From Brugia malayi (taxonomy: Eukaryota; Nematoda; Chromadorea; Rhabditida; Onchocercidae): a DNA stretch of 64,000 bases. Both the position numbers and the translations under genes were made by a program. The notes beneath the pieces were generated by a model. The model worked only from the letters and a program-made list of their open reading frames with translations. It ran no database searches and was not told where the DNA came from. Shown piece by piece: positions 49,931-61,400 of this stretch (positions within the stretch are counted from its first letter, which is position 1; the number at the start of each line of letters is the position of its first letter). Where the stretch lies: positions 4,498,649-4,562,648 of the forward strand of contig NW_025062477.1 in NCBI RefSeq assembly GCF_000002995.4, in the 5' to 3' direction.

Positions 49931-50376
49931 TTTTTTTCTATTATTCGTTTGTATTAATCAATCAACTATAATACCTTTATCATTAACAAAAAAAAAAATT
50001 CAGATAGATTCATTTTGATCATCGTGAAAGGCTCAGTGGAATGTCATATCTGACTTCATCGCGCTGATTATCTTGTAACAAAATAACCATGGTGAAGGAT
50101 TTAGAAGAGCATTACAAAATTTATCATAAGTATTTCTTACTCATGATTCGAATGCTTTAATAAGGTCAACAAAGGTCACAGCGAAAGTGACTTTTCTCTT
50201 TGCACCTTTCTTGTACTGTCTGAGAATAAATATCATATCTGCATTGTTTGTGTTAGCTCGAAAATTACAATGGCTTTCAGGTATAAGTATTTTTGTAATA
50301 TTAATCTTAGAAATAATCTTTCAGGAATTTTACGAACTAAAAAAATGATACTTTGGTAGTTGAGTCCAATGTTGAG

Positions 50377-50422
50377 AACTGGGCATAGCTTCTACTTTCC
50401 CAAGTAGAAGCTATGCCCAGTT
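50377..50422. repeat. Perfect 21-bp hairpin
   Basis: AACTGGGCATAGCTTCTACTT (first 20 bases from 50377) has its exact reverse complement at 50402-50422, with only TCCC between the arms. It sits inside the LINE relic, just upstream of the RT palm segment. Confidence 0.9.
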
Positions 50423-52290
50423 CAGTTTTTTTTAATTGTTAAGTGATATACTGAAGTGCTTACTGTTTCATTAAACGATGGGCATTGAAAAGAGGTCAAA
50501 AGGATTTGAACTACTCGGTTGACAGTGGAAGATTTATTTGTGAGAAGGAAGAGACTGACTGAGAATAGAGGTATATGAATCTAATGTATTGGTCCATGCA
50601 CTACTTTTAGAGTTCACTGTGGTCGCAACAATCCGGAAATGACTGAGTATTAGATTGATCCATCACTTGTTCTTGATATTCTGAGATTTTTGCTAGCGTA
50701 CAAGATGTGCTAGATCAAAAGTTGTTTTTCTTGCTAAACGGAATGGATGAGCGTGTAGACTGTTAACATCAAACCGATCTTTAAGTTCTTTGATGGGAAC
50801 CGTAAGCAATTCTACGAGTTCTACTGGGTGCTATTTTTAATGAATTGGTAAAGTATTTTAGGAGAAGAATCTAATAGTGATTCGCAAGTAGTAATTTCAA
50901 CATTGTTCACTCTTAGTTTCTTTTTTTAGGCTTCGCATCAAAGTGGTAATTGCACTAAGCATCATAACTCGAATATGACAAATGCTTGCTTCTGTGATGC
51001 ATTACGATATAGCCAATGAGCCGATGCAGAATACATCCAAGTCGTTCTTAGGCTGTCTCTATGTTGAAAGATTCTATTTGTGATCGTTAATTTTTGCTCT
51101 GCGCGCAAAACTCTATCAGAAGATGTCCATTGTCGCTGCAGTTTGCAACACTATGTTTGCCTAGCAATACTTGTTCTCCAGCTTCAGAGTTCTGTTTTAC
51201 TCTGTCATTGAAGTTAAAGATTATGATTTTGTCATTTACAGAACTGTTTTAAATGATTAGGATTAGTGATTTTTTCCGCGCGATTAGTTTGAAGAGCTCG
51301 GGCATATATACTGCAAAGGACAACATGTTGCTTATTATGCAAAAAAAAAAACGATTAGAACGAAATGCCGTCGGCAAGTTAAGTTTGGAAACAACTGAGT
51401 TCTTGATCATGAAGTCAGCTGCTGTTGGAAAACTGAAGAAAGCCATACGGCAATGAAAGTTTCTATATAAACCATACAGGATTCACCATATCATACAAAA
51501 AATTAACTGCAACGTTTTCTCTATCAGTGATAAATCTGTTATCAATTCAAATCGTGTAGCATATAAAGTATTATGCACATCTGTTATGCTAATCATCAGA
51601 AATTTTTATTTTTTGTAGTAATTTCATCCACTACATAAATTCTAATTTTGTATTTTATTGTAGCATAACTTACTTGTCTATAATATTGTATATATATAAG
51701 TCCTAGTTAACTATTTTGATTCATCGATTAAACCCTCTAAATCGAATGTTCTACTAGACTATTGTCCTGGATTACTATACCTTTACTTTTAGATCACTGT
51801 ACTTTTATTCTAAGTTAAGACTCTATATTTGGTTATTTGTGTACTGTAAATCGGTGTTTTTTTCTGTGCCAAGAAAATTGAGTTGGGTTACAAAAATGCT
51901 CGCTTATTGAAACAATTTGTTTCAACGTTTCCCAGAAGAGAAATAGTCAACGCAATTCAATAAAAAACAATAATCTAACTTGTCATGTGATTCAACTCCT
52001 GACTGAAAACATTCGGTTTCCGGTTATCTGATCAGAAAAGTGTGGTCAGTACTATTTTCTTTGATACTGCTTAGACGAATTTCACTAAGGCCAACAATAT
52101 TGACAATTTTTGGCTCGGGACATCCACTATCTGCAGTATCAAGCATGGATCGAATGAGAGATTCAATCTAAACGGGAGGATGTATGACTTCCCTTTTGCT
52201 GTCCCCATCTGACCGCAACAAAAGATTGTGACAGTGGTTGGCCAACATGTAGATGAGCCTTGCTTAGCCCAATCTTTTAAGCCTCTGTCT

Positions 52291-54101
52291 ATATAAAGCA
52301 AACAATGCTGTCCTTGGTATCAATCTAGAATTACCAAAATCCTGAACTTTCTTCATGCATTTATGGCTTCTAATGTACCATTTCATCTACCATTTCAATC
52401 CTCACTTGTAGCTACAAAGTTTGTGAAAGTCGATATATCTTTTAAGCTTACGCAAAGGCTTTTCAAATTAAGCATAACGTGATCTTATCCTCTACACTTG
52501 AATGTCATCTGTCAGCGCTCGCAAACTTGAATAGTTTAGTGGTAGTTTGAACGGAATCTCTCAGATGGTATATTTGTTTGGAGTATCCTCCTAGTATGTG
52601 GAAGTTTTACAAATGAACATTCCACAAGAAATAAATGTTTGTTTTTTAATCAGTTGCTTATCTTTCAAATGCTATTCACTTTTTTCTTTTCATTTTAAAT
52701 TTTCAACCGAAGAATAAAAGCATATGAACCAGAATATTGATTATAGATTAAAATTTAACTTAAAATATTTGAAAATTAAATTAAACAAATGAGTTCTTTT
52801 AATTTTTTTTTTGCATGTATGATGTATGCATATATAAATATATTAGCATCTATGCAATCAAGTAAGTAAAAACTTAAAAAATAAAACTTAAAATTAAATT
52901 TTAAGTTACTATGAAAGCATATGCTTATTTACTCTACTTACAGATTTGAAATCAGAATTGTTCTCTTGGCTGAAAGCTAATCAGTCCATACCAAACTTTC
53001 TATGACCTTTTCAGTTAAAATATATTTGACTTGGAAAGACTTACATATCACCGCCAGCATAGCTCGGAATCCCAAGGACACATAAACTCGTCTTCCATAA
53101 CAAAGGGTTTGTCTGAAGAGGAGAAAAACGATAATAGAACGATAGTATACAATCATTATAATAAGTAAATAACTTCAAATGAAATAATAGGTAGAAAGTG
53201 CTAACAAATTAGAAAGTATCACAAAAAATCCTTAGTAAACTTATCATGTTGACAGCATTCATTCAAACGCTGTTTTTTTCTTTCACTGAATCGGATGTTG
53301 CTTCAGATTTTAAATAATAGCTGAGAAACCGGTTTCGCCATCAAACCGGTTCGAAAAGTTTTCAACTTCACAAAAGCAGGAAGGAATGACGGACATGTTG
53401 CTTTTGTATTTAACAAGTTTTTCGTGTTCGCTTTTTATTTCAATAAAGAATAATATTAATTTAACAAATAAGGAAATATATCATGTTGTTTAAAGATGAC
53501 TGCCCATAGTTTACATGATATGATAAGTTTTAATCCAAACTGAGTTGCTTTACATTTGAAATTTTGGACTTAAATTCAAAAATTATGCATTGATGTAACA
53601 AAAAAGCATACATCGATTTAAAAATAAAAAGCTATTTTGTCTAAGATTTTAGTTTGGAATGTTTAAAATCTGTTGAAATTCACTTGATGCTTAGAAATTG
53701 AAGCACATGAAAAATATTATTATGTTCTTTTAAGATAAATACAGAATTATTAATGGAAATAAAAACAACACGGGAAAAAAGGGACAATTAATATTTTGCA
53801 CTAATCTCACTGAATATTAATACTTTAGATGATTTTTAATCAAAATCTGATGAGATAAAAAAAAATTTACTCAAAATTCAATAAAACTTTTCTTTTTTTT
53901 TTAAAAAAAAAAAAAACATTGGTAGTATCCATTTGGACCCGAAATATTAAAATTTTAATTTTCAAAAACATCCTTAATAGATTTCAAATGATACTTATTC
54001 TAAATATATGATATAATTTGAATATAATTCGAAGAATTTCAGCGAATATAAATGTCCATGAAGAACTCTCTTGCTTCTTTAAGTCTATTTCGAATGTTTC
54101 T
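52291..54101. other. Intergenic DNA with a possible small exon
   Basis: It lies between the LINE relic and paralogue B. On the minus strand 53045-53112 has exon-like borders (CCTCTTCAG acceptor, ATAT|GTAAGT donor) and codes in one frame for QTLCYGRRVYVSLGFRAML, in another for PFVMEDEFMCPWDSELCW. No partner exon is convincing, so no gene is called. The rest shows nothing recognisable. Confidence 0.3.
53326..53351. promoter_or_regulatory. Pair of AACCGGTT palindromes (Grainyhead-type)
   Basis: AAACCGGTTT (53326-53335) and AAACCGGTT (53343-53351) are 17 bp apart. AACCGGTT is the consensus site of Grainyhead/CP2 transcription factors, which control epidermal and cuticle genes in animals. The pair lies 0.75 kb beyond the end of paralogue B, so the target, if any, is unclear. 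Confidence 0.35.
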
Positions 54102-55134
54102 TCACCTCAATCCGAATAATCCACCACCAAGAGAAGGTAACTTGTATGGAGGTGGTGGTGGAGGTGATGCTATATATGCTGGTGCTGGAGGTACCTTATA
54201 TGATGGTTGTGGAGGAGGAGGAGGAGCACTGAAATAAATCAAAATTATAATTAATATTATTACGACGATAAATTTAATTTATTTCGAAAAATGGAAGCAA
54301 AATTTGACTTAAGTTATTCATAATATCTCGCAATAATGATTGCTTTCCAGTTAACAATCAAATATGAAAAAATTATCACAAACGGTAGATGAAAGTTATT
54401 ATCAAATATTTATTAGAAATTGTGATTTTTTTTTAGAATTTCAATAGGCTTTCTGAATTTCAAGATTAAAATTCATCAAATACTTAAAATAGAATAAAAT
54501 CTAAGTTAATTATATCAAAGATTCCATTACCCATATACTAGCTTTGAATTTAACTTTAAAATTTCAATAACTACATATTTACATTTGGCCGCATCCGCAT
54601 CTACAGCCGCATCCACCACATCCACCGCATCCACCACATCCACCACATCCACCGCATTCCTTTTTCTTATCACTAGGGAAAATATTACCACAACACGAAG
54701 ATTGTGGTAACAGCCATGAATAGTCTGGCAGTGATGGCAGGAAAGGTGAGAACGAGGGTAATTCCGGCTTTGCCCCCCCAGCGCAGCAGCATTTACCGGC
54801 AAGGTGCGGAAGACTTTGCTCAAACATCATAATCAATAAGATCTAAAAAATGAGTTATTTAATTGATTGAAGACTAAACAGTGATTTTTGGAATTATTTA
54901 AAAAGGTTAAAGATCACATTGAGATATATGTTTTTTTAAATAATTTCTGTTAGCGATTAAAAAAAATTGTTCTCAAATAAAAACTAAATTATCACAGATT
55001 TTTTTAAAAAAAGTAAACATAATAATTATCCTTAACAATATTTTGCATTCGTGCAATAGCACATTAATGTTTATTTTATAAATCTTCAAAAGATTGAAAA
55101 TGAAATAAAAGCATACCGCTATTTTAATTAGCAT
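54102..55134 (-). CDS. Small secreted Gly/Cys- and Pro-rich protein, paralogue B
   Basis: Three exons (minus), 55117-55134, 54583-54842 and 54102-54228, with donors GTATGC and GTAAAT and acceptors TTTTTTAG and TTATTTCAG; phases fit and give 134 aa. Order: signal peptide (MLIKIAILLIMMFEQS), CCCAGGAKPEL, a Ser/Pro/Phe stretch, LPDYSWLLPQSSCCGN, a Lys cluster, a CGG tandem (ECGGCGGCGGCGGCGG then CRCGCGQ), and a C-terminal Pro-rich exon (APPPPPQPSYKVPPAP, ASPPPPPPYKLP) ending GGLFGLR. If the last intron were retained the protein would stop after GQM. It is a duplicate of 46590-47178. Gly/Cys plus Pro/Tyr composition suggests a secreted matrix or cuticle component or a cross-linked structural protein; the family is not recognised. 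The CGG run is a short GGATGCGGT-type triplet expansion in the DNA. Confidence 0.8.
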
Positions 55135-55516
55135 ATTCATTTGAAAGGAATGCACAAATGAAGATTGCTCAGGATTTTATTAATTTTAAGTAGGATTCAG
55201 GATGATGAAAATAAACGTTAGAAAGGAGTTTAAGTACTTCCCAAAAGGAATTTAAATGCCTCGAAGGTATGAAAAAAAAAAAAAAAAACTGCATCATGTT
55301 ACAAAAAAAACGGAAAAAAACGAAAAGTTTTTGATGAGAAAACTTTATTACTCTATGTAACATACGTAATAAAATTGTGCGATTCTTTTTTTGTTTTTGT
55401 TTTTTTCCGTAAGTATTAATGTGTTCATCCGTATATTTGTAAATTTTTGTAAAAATATGTAAATGAATGATGTGTATAATGTAGAAATTTTATTTTTACA
55501 AATACTAGTTATTTTA
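55135..55516 (-). promoter_or_regulatory. Upstream block shared with paralogue A
   Basis: It contains the counterparts of the elements upstream of 47178: TGCACAAATGAAGATTGC (55150-55167), GTTTAAGTACTT (55228-55239) and CAAATACTAGTTATTTTA (55499-55516), in the same order. The spacing is about 130 bp longer than in copy A, partly through poly-A/T expansion. Confidence 0.5.
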
Positions 55517-57775
55517 GACAAAAGGAAAAATTTATTTTGTAAATTTACTGAGAATTGTTGATTTGAATATAAAAATGAGTTAATTACTGAAATTAGAATA
55601 GAAAGAATAGCAATGTATCATTGAAATAAATGAAAGAAGATTGAAGAGGAGTGAGAATAGAAAAAGAAAGCCAAAAAATGAATTTAAATTGTCGTTAATG
55701 TCTTTTCTCTTCCTTTTACTCTCCCTTCCTTACTTTTTCTGCTTCCTTTTCATTTTTGCTCATTTCAGCAAATATTTACATTTATCATTTTTATATTCAC
55801 TGATTAGCTTTTTCTAAAACCCAAAATTTGATCAAAATTGAATTCAAATTTATGCATTAAATTTTAACTAAAGTTTATGTATTATATTGTTTGCTATATT
55901 TCAAAATTTGCTAATGATTTTATAAAATTTCTTTTGCTGTTGCAAATATATTATTTTAAATAAAGATAATATAGCATCAGTAAGCGTGATAGTGGCGCTC
56001 AAACGTGTCAAGATTCCGCGTGATATGCGAAATTCGTAGCTTTTCACTTTATACGTAATACGTGTTCATCTTGGTTTACATATGTAACTTTAAAAATTTG
56101 TTGCAAAAAGAAAGGTAAACATTCGATAACAATTACTTTCTCATCTCATAACAAAGCTCAACGTTCAATCTTGTTTCTTTGGAAAGATATATTGAAAACA
56201 AATAAAATAAAATAAACATATAGAATTTAAAAAAAAAAAAAATTTAAAAACAAAAAAAAATAGAAAAATTTGAAAGAAAGAAAAAAAATTACTCTTTGAA
56301 AGAATAAAATCGATAACCAAATGAATAGAAATTTTACAACCTTGCATAAATTTTTGCTTTAATTAGAAATGATGTAAACTAAGTGTGAATGATATTGATA
56401 TCATTATGACAATTATTTTATTATCTTACTATTAACTATGTTAGAGTAAAATTTATCACCTCCTATAATTCAATTCACAGTTTTTAAAAAACTATTTCTA
56501 TCTTTTTTTTTAAAAAGCTTCTATGCATTTCGTACCAACCATATTTTTTTTCTATCACTTCAACAACATTTATTGCAAATTACTTTGTATATTTTTTATA
56601 CAAATTAAATTTTATAAGTTATAATAACTATTTAGGCACATTTAAAGATAATAATAAAATAATTGTCATGCTATTTTATTTTTTGAATTATTTCAAATTA
56701 ATTTAAAAAATCTTTATCAAGAATAATTTGGCAGAACGCTAAATTATTGAACAACTTTAATTTCAGTTTAAACTTTTTTTTTAAATGGATGACCACTTCA
56801 TTTCATGCAATACTTTAACTGTTAAATTGGGCGATAAAAAAATATTATGACTGTCAGAAAAAATAAAATGATAAATGGTTTCTGTTTACAATGTTGAAAA
56901 GTGCTGAAAACAAGAAACAATCATCACAACTTCAAATATAAAAGAAAAAAGACAGATTACTTTAAACTACAGTGAAAATATTATTTAAAAAAGAAAAAAA
57001 AAAAACTTGCTGAAAGTTTTGATGCATCAAAACAAAAAATAATAATAATAATAATATTGTTAGCAATACTTACTTACATATTTTATGTATTTTCATATTA
57101 CCCAAAATATGTTAGTACTGCTAAAAGTTTAATGTTTGACATGATGGAAACTGAAAAAAAAAAAAAAAAAAAAACAAGTAAAATAAATTTAACTTTTTAA
57201 TGGATTACAGACATTTATTATTTTAACTTTAAATAAACAATATTCCTGAAATTCTTAAACATAAAATTGGAATAGTAAAATTGCATATGACTTTATTCTT
57301 TTTCTTATATTCAATCACATTACCAAAAAAAAAATATTATTTGAGAACCATTTAGATTAATATATATGCGAGTAAGTCTAAAATATTATAAATATTCGGG
57401 CGCTAATGAACAATATGATTTTGCATAGATTAATTTAACAAAAAAAAAAAAAAAAAATACACGTTACAATTTATGCTAATTTAAAAACCTTCGGTTACAA
57501 CTTATATCAAACGTTAAACTTTCGATTTTTTTTTTCCTCAAAATTCTTTTTGTTGTCGGAATGATAAATACGAGTGCACAAGGTCAACTTAATACAATTT
57601 TATCAATGAAACCATAATAAATTAGCAGTGGTTTTTTTCAAACGAAAAACAACCAAATAAAATTTTTTTGAATTTATTTTAAAATTCTTATAAAAAAAAT
57701 AAGCCTAGAAAAAACAATCTGTTATGGATTCCGAACGAAAATGAAAGTTTTTTGTGTTGAATTAATTGCAAAAGA
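55517..57775. other. AT-rich intergenic DNA
   Basis: No gene recognised. There are long A/T runs (for example 57148-57174 and 57440-57457). Confidence 0.5.
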
Positions 57776-58018
57776 TTGAATAACAACCCAATAAAAATTA
57801 AATTTAGTGGATATAAAAAATTCAGATTTGGACATAAAATTAGTAAAATTAGTGAAAGTAAACTGCAACATTTTCTTGATAGAAAATACATCAAAAATTT
57901 GAATTCAAAAATTATTGATTATTATAACATTGAAAAGTATATCATTGAACAGTTATACATTGTCGGTTTGATAAGAGACAAAGCCAACAGAATCGTTAAT
58001 CCTTTCGCAATTTGCTGA
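57776..58018 (+). CDS. Unassigned open frame
   Basis: An 80-codon plus-strand frame, starting at a TTG and containing no ATG before its stop, reads SGYKKFRFGHKISKISESKL early on and ends VNPFAIC. It is charged and slightly protein-like, but no family, start signal or splice context supports it. The opposite strand is also open here (IYCIQRGQQIAKGLTILLAL), so one of the two is a shadow and both may be. It could be a fragment of a decayed gene. Confidence 0.15.
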   Translation: MNNNPIKIKFSGYKKFRFGHKISKISESKLQHFLDRKYIKNLNSKIIDYYNIEKYIIEQLYIVGLIRDKANRIVNPFAIC

Positions 58019-58361
58019 CCTCGTTGAATACAATAAATATCCAACCTGAATATCTCTTCACTATTTTCCGGTTCATGCCACTAACTACCATAAAATGGTA
58101 TGCTATCCTTTGATATTTATCGAGAAAAAACAATTTCTCCCGCAAAAAAAAAAAAAAGAAAAAAAAGGTTAAATTAGCAAACAATGTAACGATCATATTT
58201 TGATAAACGTGAAATAATATCAAAAACGCAGTAAAAAGTAAAAACGTAAACGTGAAGTTTTAATACGTAAAGTTTGAAAATCTAATAAGCTTATTTGGCA
58301 TGTGATATTATTTTTAATATAAAGATAACACCACAACATTAACTTTTATGCGCATGTGTAC

Positions 58362-58492
58362 CTGTCTCCTTGCGAAACAAAATAGTTTTCCTTTCTTAAT
58401 AGTTCAGATCGTTGACTTCTTTGTCCTCGATACTGGTAGAATCTCGAGTTTGTACTGGTTCCGTTCTGTGTACGTGTACTGTGGGAGTCTTC
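58362..58492 (-). CDS. Candidate internal exon of an unrecognised gene
   Basis: On the minus strand, acceptor AGTATTTTAG at 58493 and donor GACAG|GTACAC at 58361 bound a 131-nt open segment. It reads EDSHSTRTQNGTSTNSRFYQ, then RGQRSQRSELLRKENYF. Composition (less AT than the surroundings, Arg/Gln/Ser-rich) is exon-like. No adjoining exons could be identified with confidence, although 58085-57860 on the same strand is also partly open. Confidence 0.3.
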
Positions 58493-61400
58493 CTAAAATA
58501 CTTTATTTTCAAACCTCAAGCTTGGGTAATTAAACCACAGATTAACATTAAATATTATACAACATTACAGTAATGAATTGATACATAACACACAAATGTA
58601 ACTTAATTATAAAACATTTAAAGATATTGAGAACCAATTTGAGCAAATGAATAAGCCAAATCCTTCAGTTTTGAGAATTTTCGTCACTTTTAGCAATTAC
58701 GAGACAAATTGACGCTGCACGTCAAATCCAGAAAAGATTAGCATCAAACTAGGATAGCTTGATGCTTTAATATTAGCCAAATTTTCCTTTATTAAAATAT
58801 TTCTTGTAATAATAATAAATTTATTTATTCTTTGTTCATTGGATTATAGCCTAATTCTTAAATTAATGCATAAAATCCCATGCCTGAATATTAGTGTAAT
58901 TAAAACCGAAAATTCTTTTATTATTCCTTCATTTCAAATCCATTTCATAGCCATGGAATTATCATATTTAAATTACAGAATTTTTTTAAACTAAGCGAAT
59001 ATGCAGCAATAGCAATTGGCACACAACTGAAAACTTTCCTAATAATTGGGATTGCATTCTGTGCTTGACTTACAACGTTTTCTTGAGAACTTTTATCATT
59101 TATCAGATCATTGTTATTGAAATGCTATTAGAACTGCATCTGATTATCTCATCGGATTGATTGTTGATTTGATAATTTGATCTTTTAATTTGATGGAAAA
59201 CTTAAGCATCAAAATTCCAAGTAGAATTCATTTTATTTTATAAAAAAAAAAAAAAACTAATTACGAGAGCTAAATGAATTTAACTGTAAAATATGTTTTT
59301 TTACATATGCCCTTATAAGTACTGATTGCTTTTATTTTGTATTTTTTATTGTAAATATTGACTAATTAAATTCTAATAAACTTGCCCAAATTTGCTTTAT
59401 ATTCTAAAATAAATTGGTCAGTTCGAGACTACTAAAAAAATTTGCTACAAATTAAAAACAAATGTAACAATAATCAAATGTATTCATTGCACATTCGATA
59501 GAGTTTTGCATCGATCTTTTGATGTAGAATTAATTATATTTTAATTACATTCTTTAATTAAATTACTTTTGCTATTGTCTGTTTGGCTTCCTTTTCCTAC
59601 TATATTAGTCATAAGAAAAATTTTGCTATCACTTAAGTGTGTTAACCATTTCATAATAATATTAAAAGGAAATTTAAACTATTAATGCAAATTTTGACAC
59701 AAATATTTATGTCAAATTAAATTCCAACATCGATTAGCTTTATCACAACTCAATTGATCGTTGCAGTTTGTTTTTTAAATATAAAAATTGATCAATTCAG
59801 TGACCTCCGCTACCAAATTTTTAATGAAAATGTTTGAAGAGCAACTCAAATCTGATAAACATTCCATTCATTGGACTTCCTTTTGTTTTATCGATGACAA
59901 AATGAAACATTCATGCCTGAAATTACAGAATAAAGAGTATTAGCAGTGGTTTAATGCTATTTCTTGAATTAATTAAAGTAAAAATTTTATAGAAAAATTT
60001 ATTTCAATTTTCTGTCTTCAAATACAGCACTGAGCCTATTTGACCTAATTGAGCCTCTGTGAAAGTTACGACTGTATTCAATGATCAAAAGTTAATTACA
60101 TGTATTATATTAAGGGTAAAAAAAAAAAAAAAAAAAAATGCGAAGAGATATTTGTCAGATAACATTCCTAAAAATGTTTTTCTCTTATCAAATCTCTCTT
60201 CCTCCAATATTTTGAACTCAATTTTCTTGATTGAACTGAGAAGGAGGAATAATTTGCTCCTCGAATATCGCTTCTAAAACTTTCTCTTTTTTATTCAAAT
60301 TTTCATTTTCCAACTTTCTTTTGCAATTTATCTATGTTTTAACGATTTCTATATTATTCTTTCTTTTATATTTTGCTGGATTTTTGTTTGCATTTTTTAG
60401 TTTTATTTCTTTTATAGAATTAAATTATTTTTCTTTCTTAAAATAATTCTTTTTTTTTGATATGATATCATTTTGATCTTTTTTAGTTCATCAAATAATG
60501 ATAAATATTATTGCAAAAGATTTTAGAAATTTATAAATATTTGGGCGCATCATAGTTATGAAGTATAATAATATATAAATTACAATAATAATTTTTAATG
60601 AGACAACAATTAATAAAAATGATTTACATTTAAATAAAATATTTCTTACATGTCAAAAACATTTAAATAAAATATTCCTTAAAAACAATTTAAATCAATT
60701 ACTTCTTATCACCAAATCAGTGATAAGAAATATGATTAGCATTAATTGAATAATCTCTAAAAATTTTTCGTTTAGTTTTTCATGCACTTTTTTTTGTTAT
60801 TTCTCTTGAAATAATATTTTCTTTTTTAATGAAACGCTAATCACATGAACGTTTGATAACAAAAAATATTCGAGAGAAATTTAGCAGATATTTGGGAAAA
60901 AAAAGGATGAAACATGTTAAAGTAGGAGCAGAAGTAAAAGTAAGTGGAATAAGTAATGAAAGAATAAAAGATTTAGTTGATTTTATTTAAATTGAATTTC
61001 AAGCTATCAGATGAAATGACATTCAAACAAATTTCCTCCTCCCAATATATCAGTAATTCCAATTTTGTCTAACTTTATTATATAATTATCGATTACATCA
61101 TTTATAAACAAATTAATTACTAATTTAATTATTGCTGTAATGTGCAATTCAAATATAATTTAATATATGCTAGAAAATAAAATATAATTTTGACAACACA
61201 TTTTTAAAATACTTTAATATAAATATCAGCAAGATTCATTGAACAATTTTTGAATTAGCATAAAAAAATTATCCAATAATTTCAGTTATTCCTTCAACAC
61301 AAAAAAAAAAATATAATATTTTCATTTATTAAACAATTTCCAATTAAACTTTTCATTAACTGTTGTATCCTTCAAATTTCTCACCCATTTATACTTCTAA

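Larger units (their letters stand above)
48590..52290 (-). mobile_element. Decayed non-LTR retrotransposon (LINE), RTE/CR1-like
   Basis: Read on the minus strand with many stops and frameshifts, an endonuclease/reverse transcriptase polyprotein appears in order. The endonuclease start lies near 52170-52040 (SLIRSMLDTADSGCPEP, IVGLSEIRL); its middle at 51450-51250 (DFMIKNSVVSKLNLP); its end at 51230-50990 (IFNFNDRV, NCSDNGHLLIEFCAQ). The RT palm lies at 50330-50170 (ADMIFILRQ, TFVDLIKAFES) and 49530-49280 (DEENGIYIRYHTD, AKISGLNISLKKTEV); the C-terminal part at 48870-48600 (KTQLCWTGHL). Such phrases are typical of endonuclease-reverse transcriptases annotated as RTE/CR1-type; the clade is not certain. 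It is about 3.7 kb, inactive, and interrupted by unrelated DNA at ~51500-51980 and ~49540-49930. It lies between the two Gly/Cys-rich paralogues and has higher GC than its flanks. Confidence 0.8.

Noticed and set aside
51253..51456. Plus-strand 67-codon open frame
   Set aside because: Antisense of the LINE endonuclease segment, which reads correctly on the minus strand.
54052..54237. Plus-strand Gly-rich open frame
   Set aside because: Antisense of the Pro-rich third exon of paralogue B, which has an acceptor and matching phase on the minus strand.
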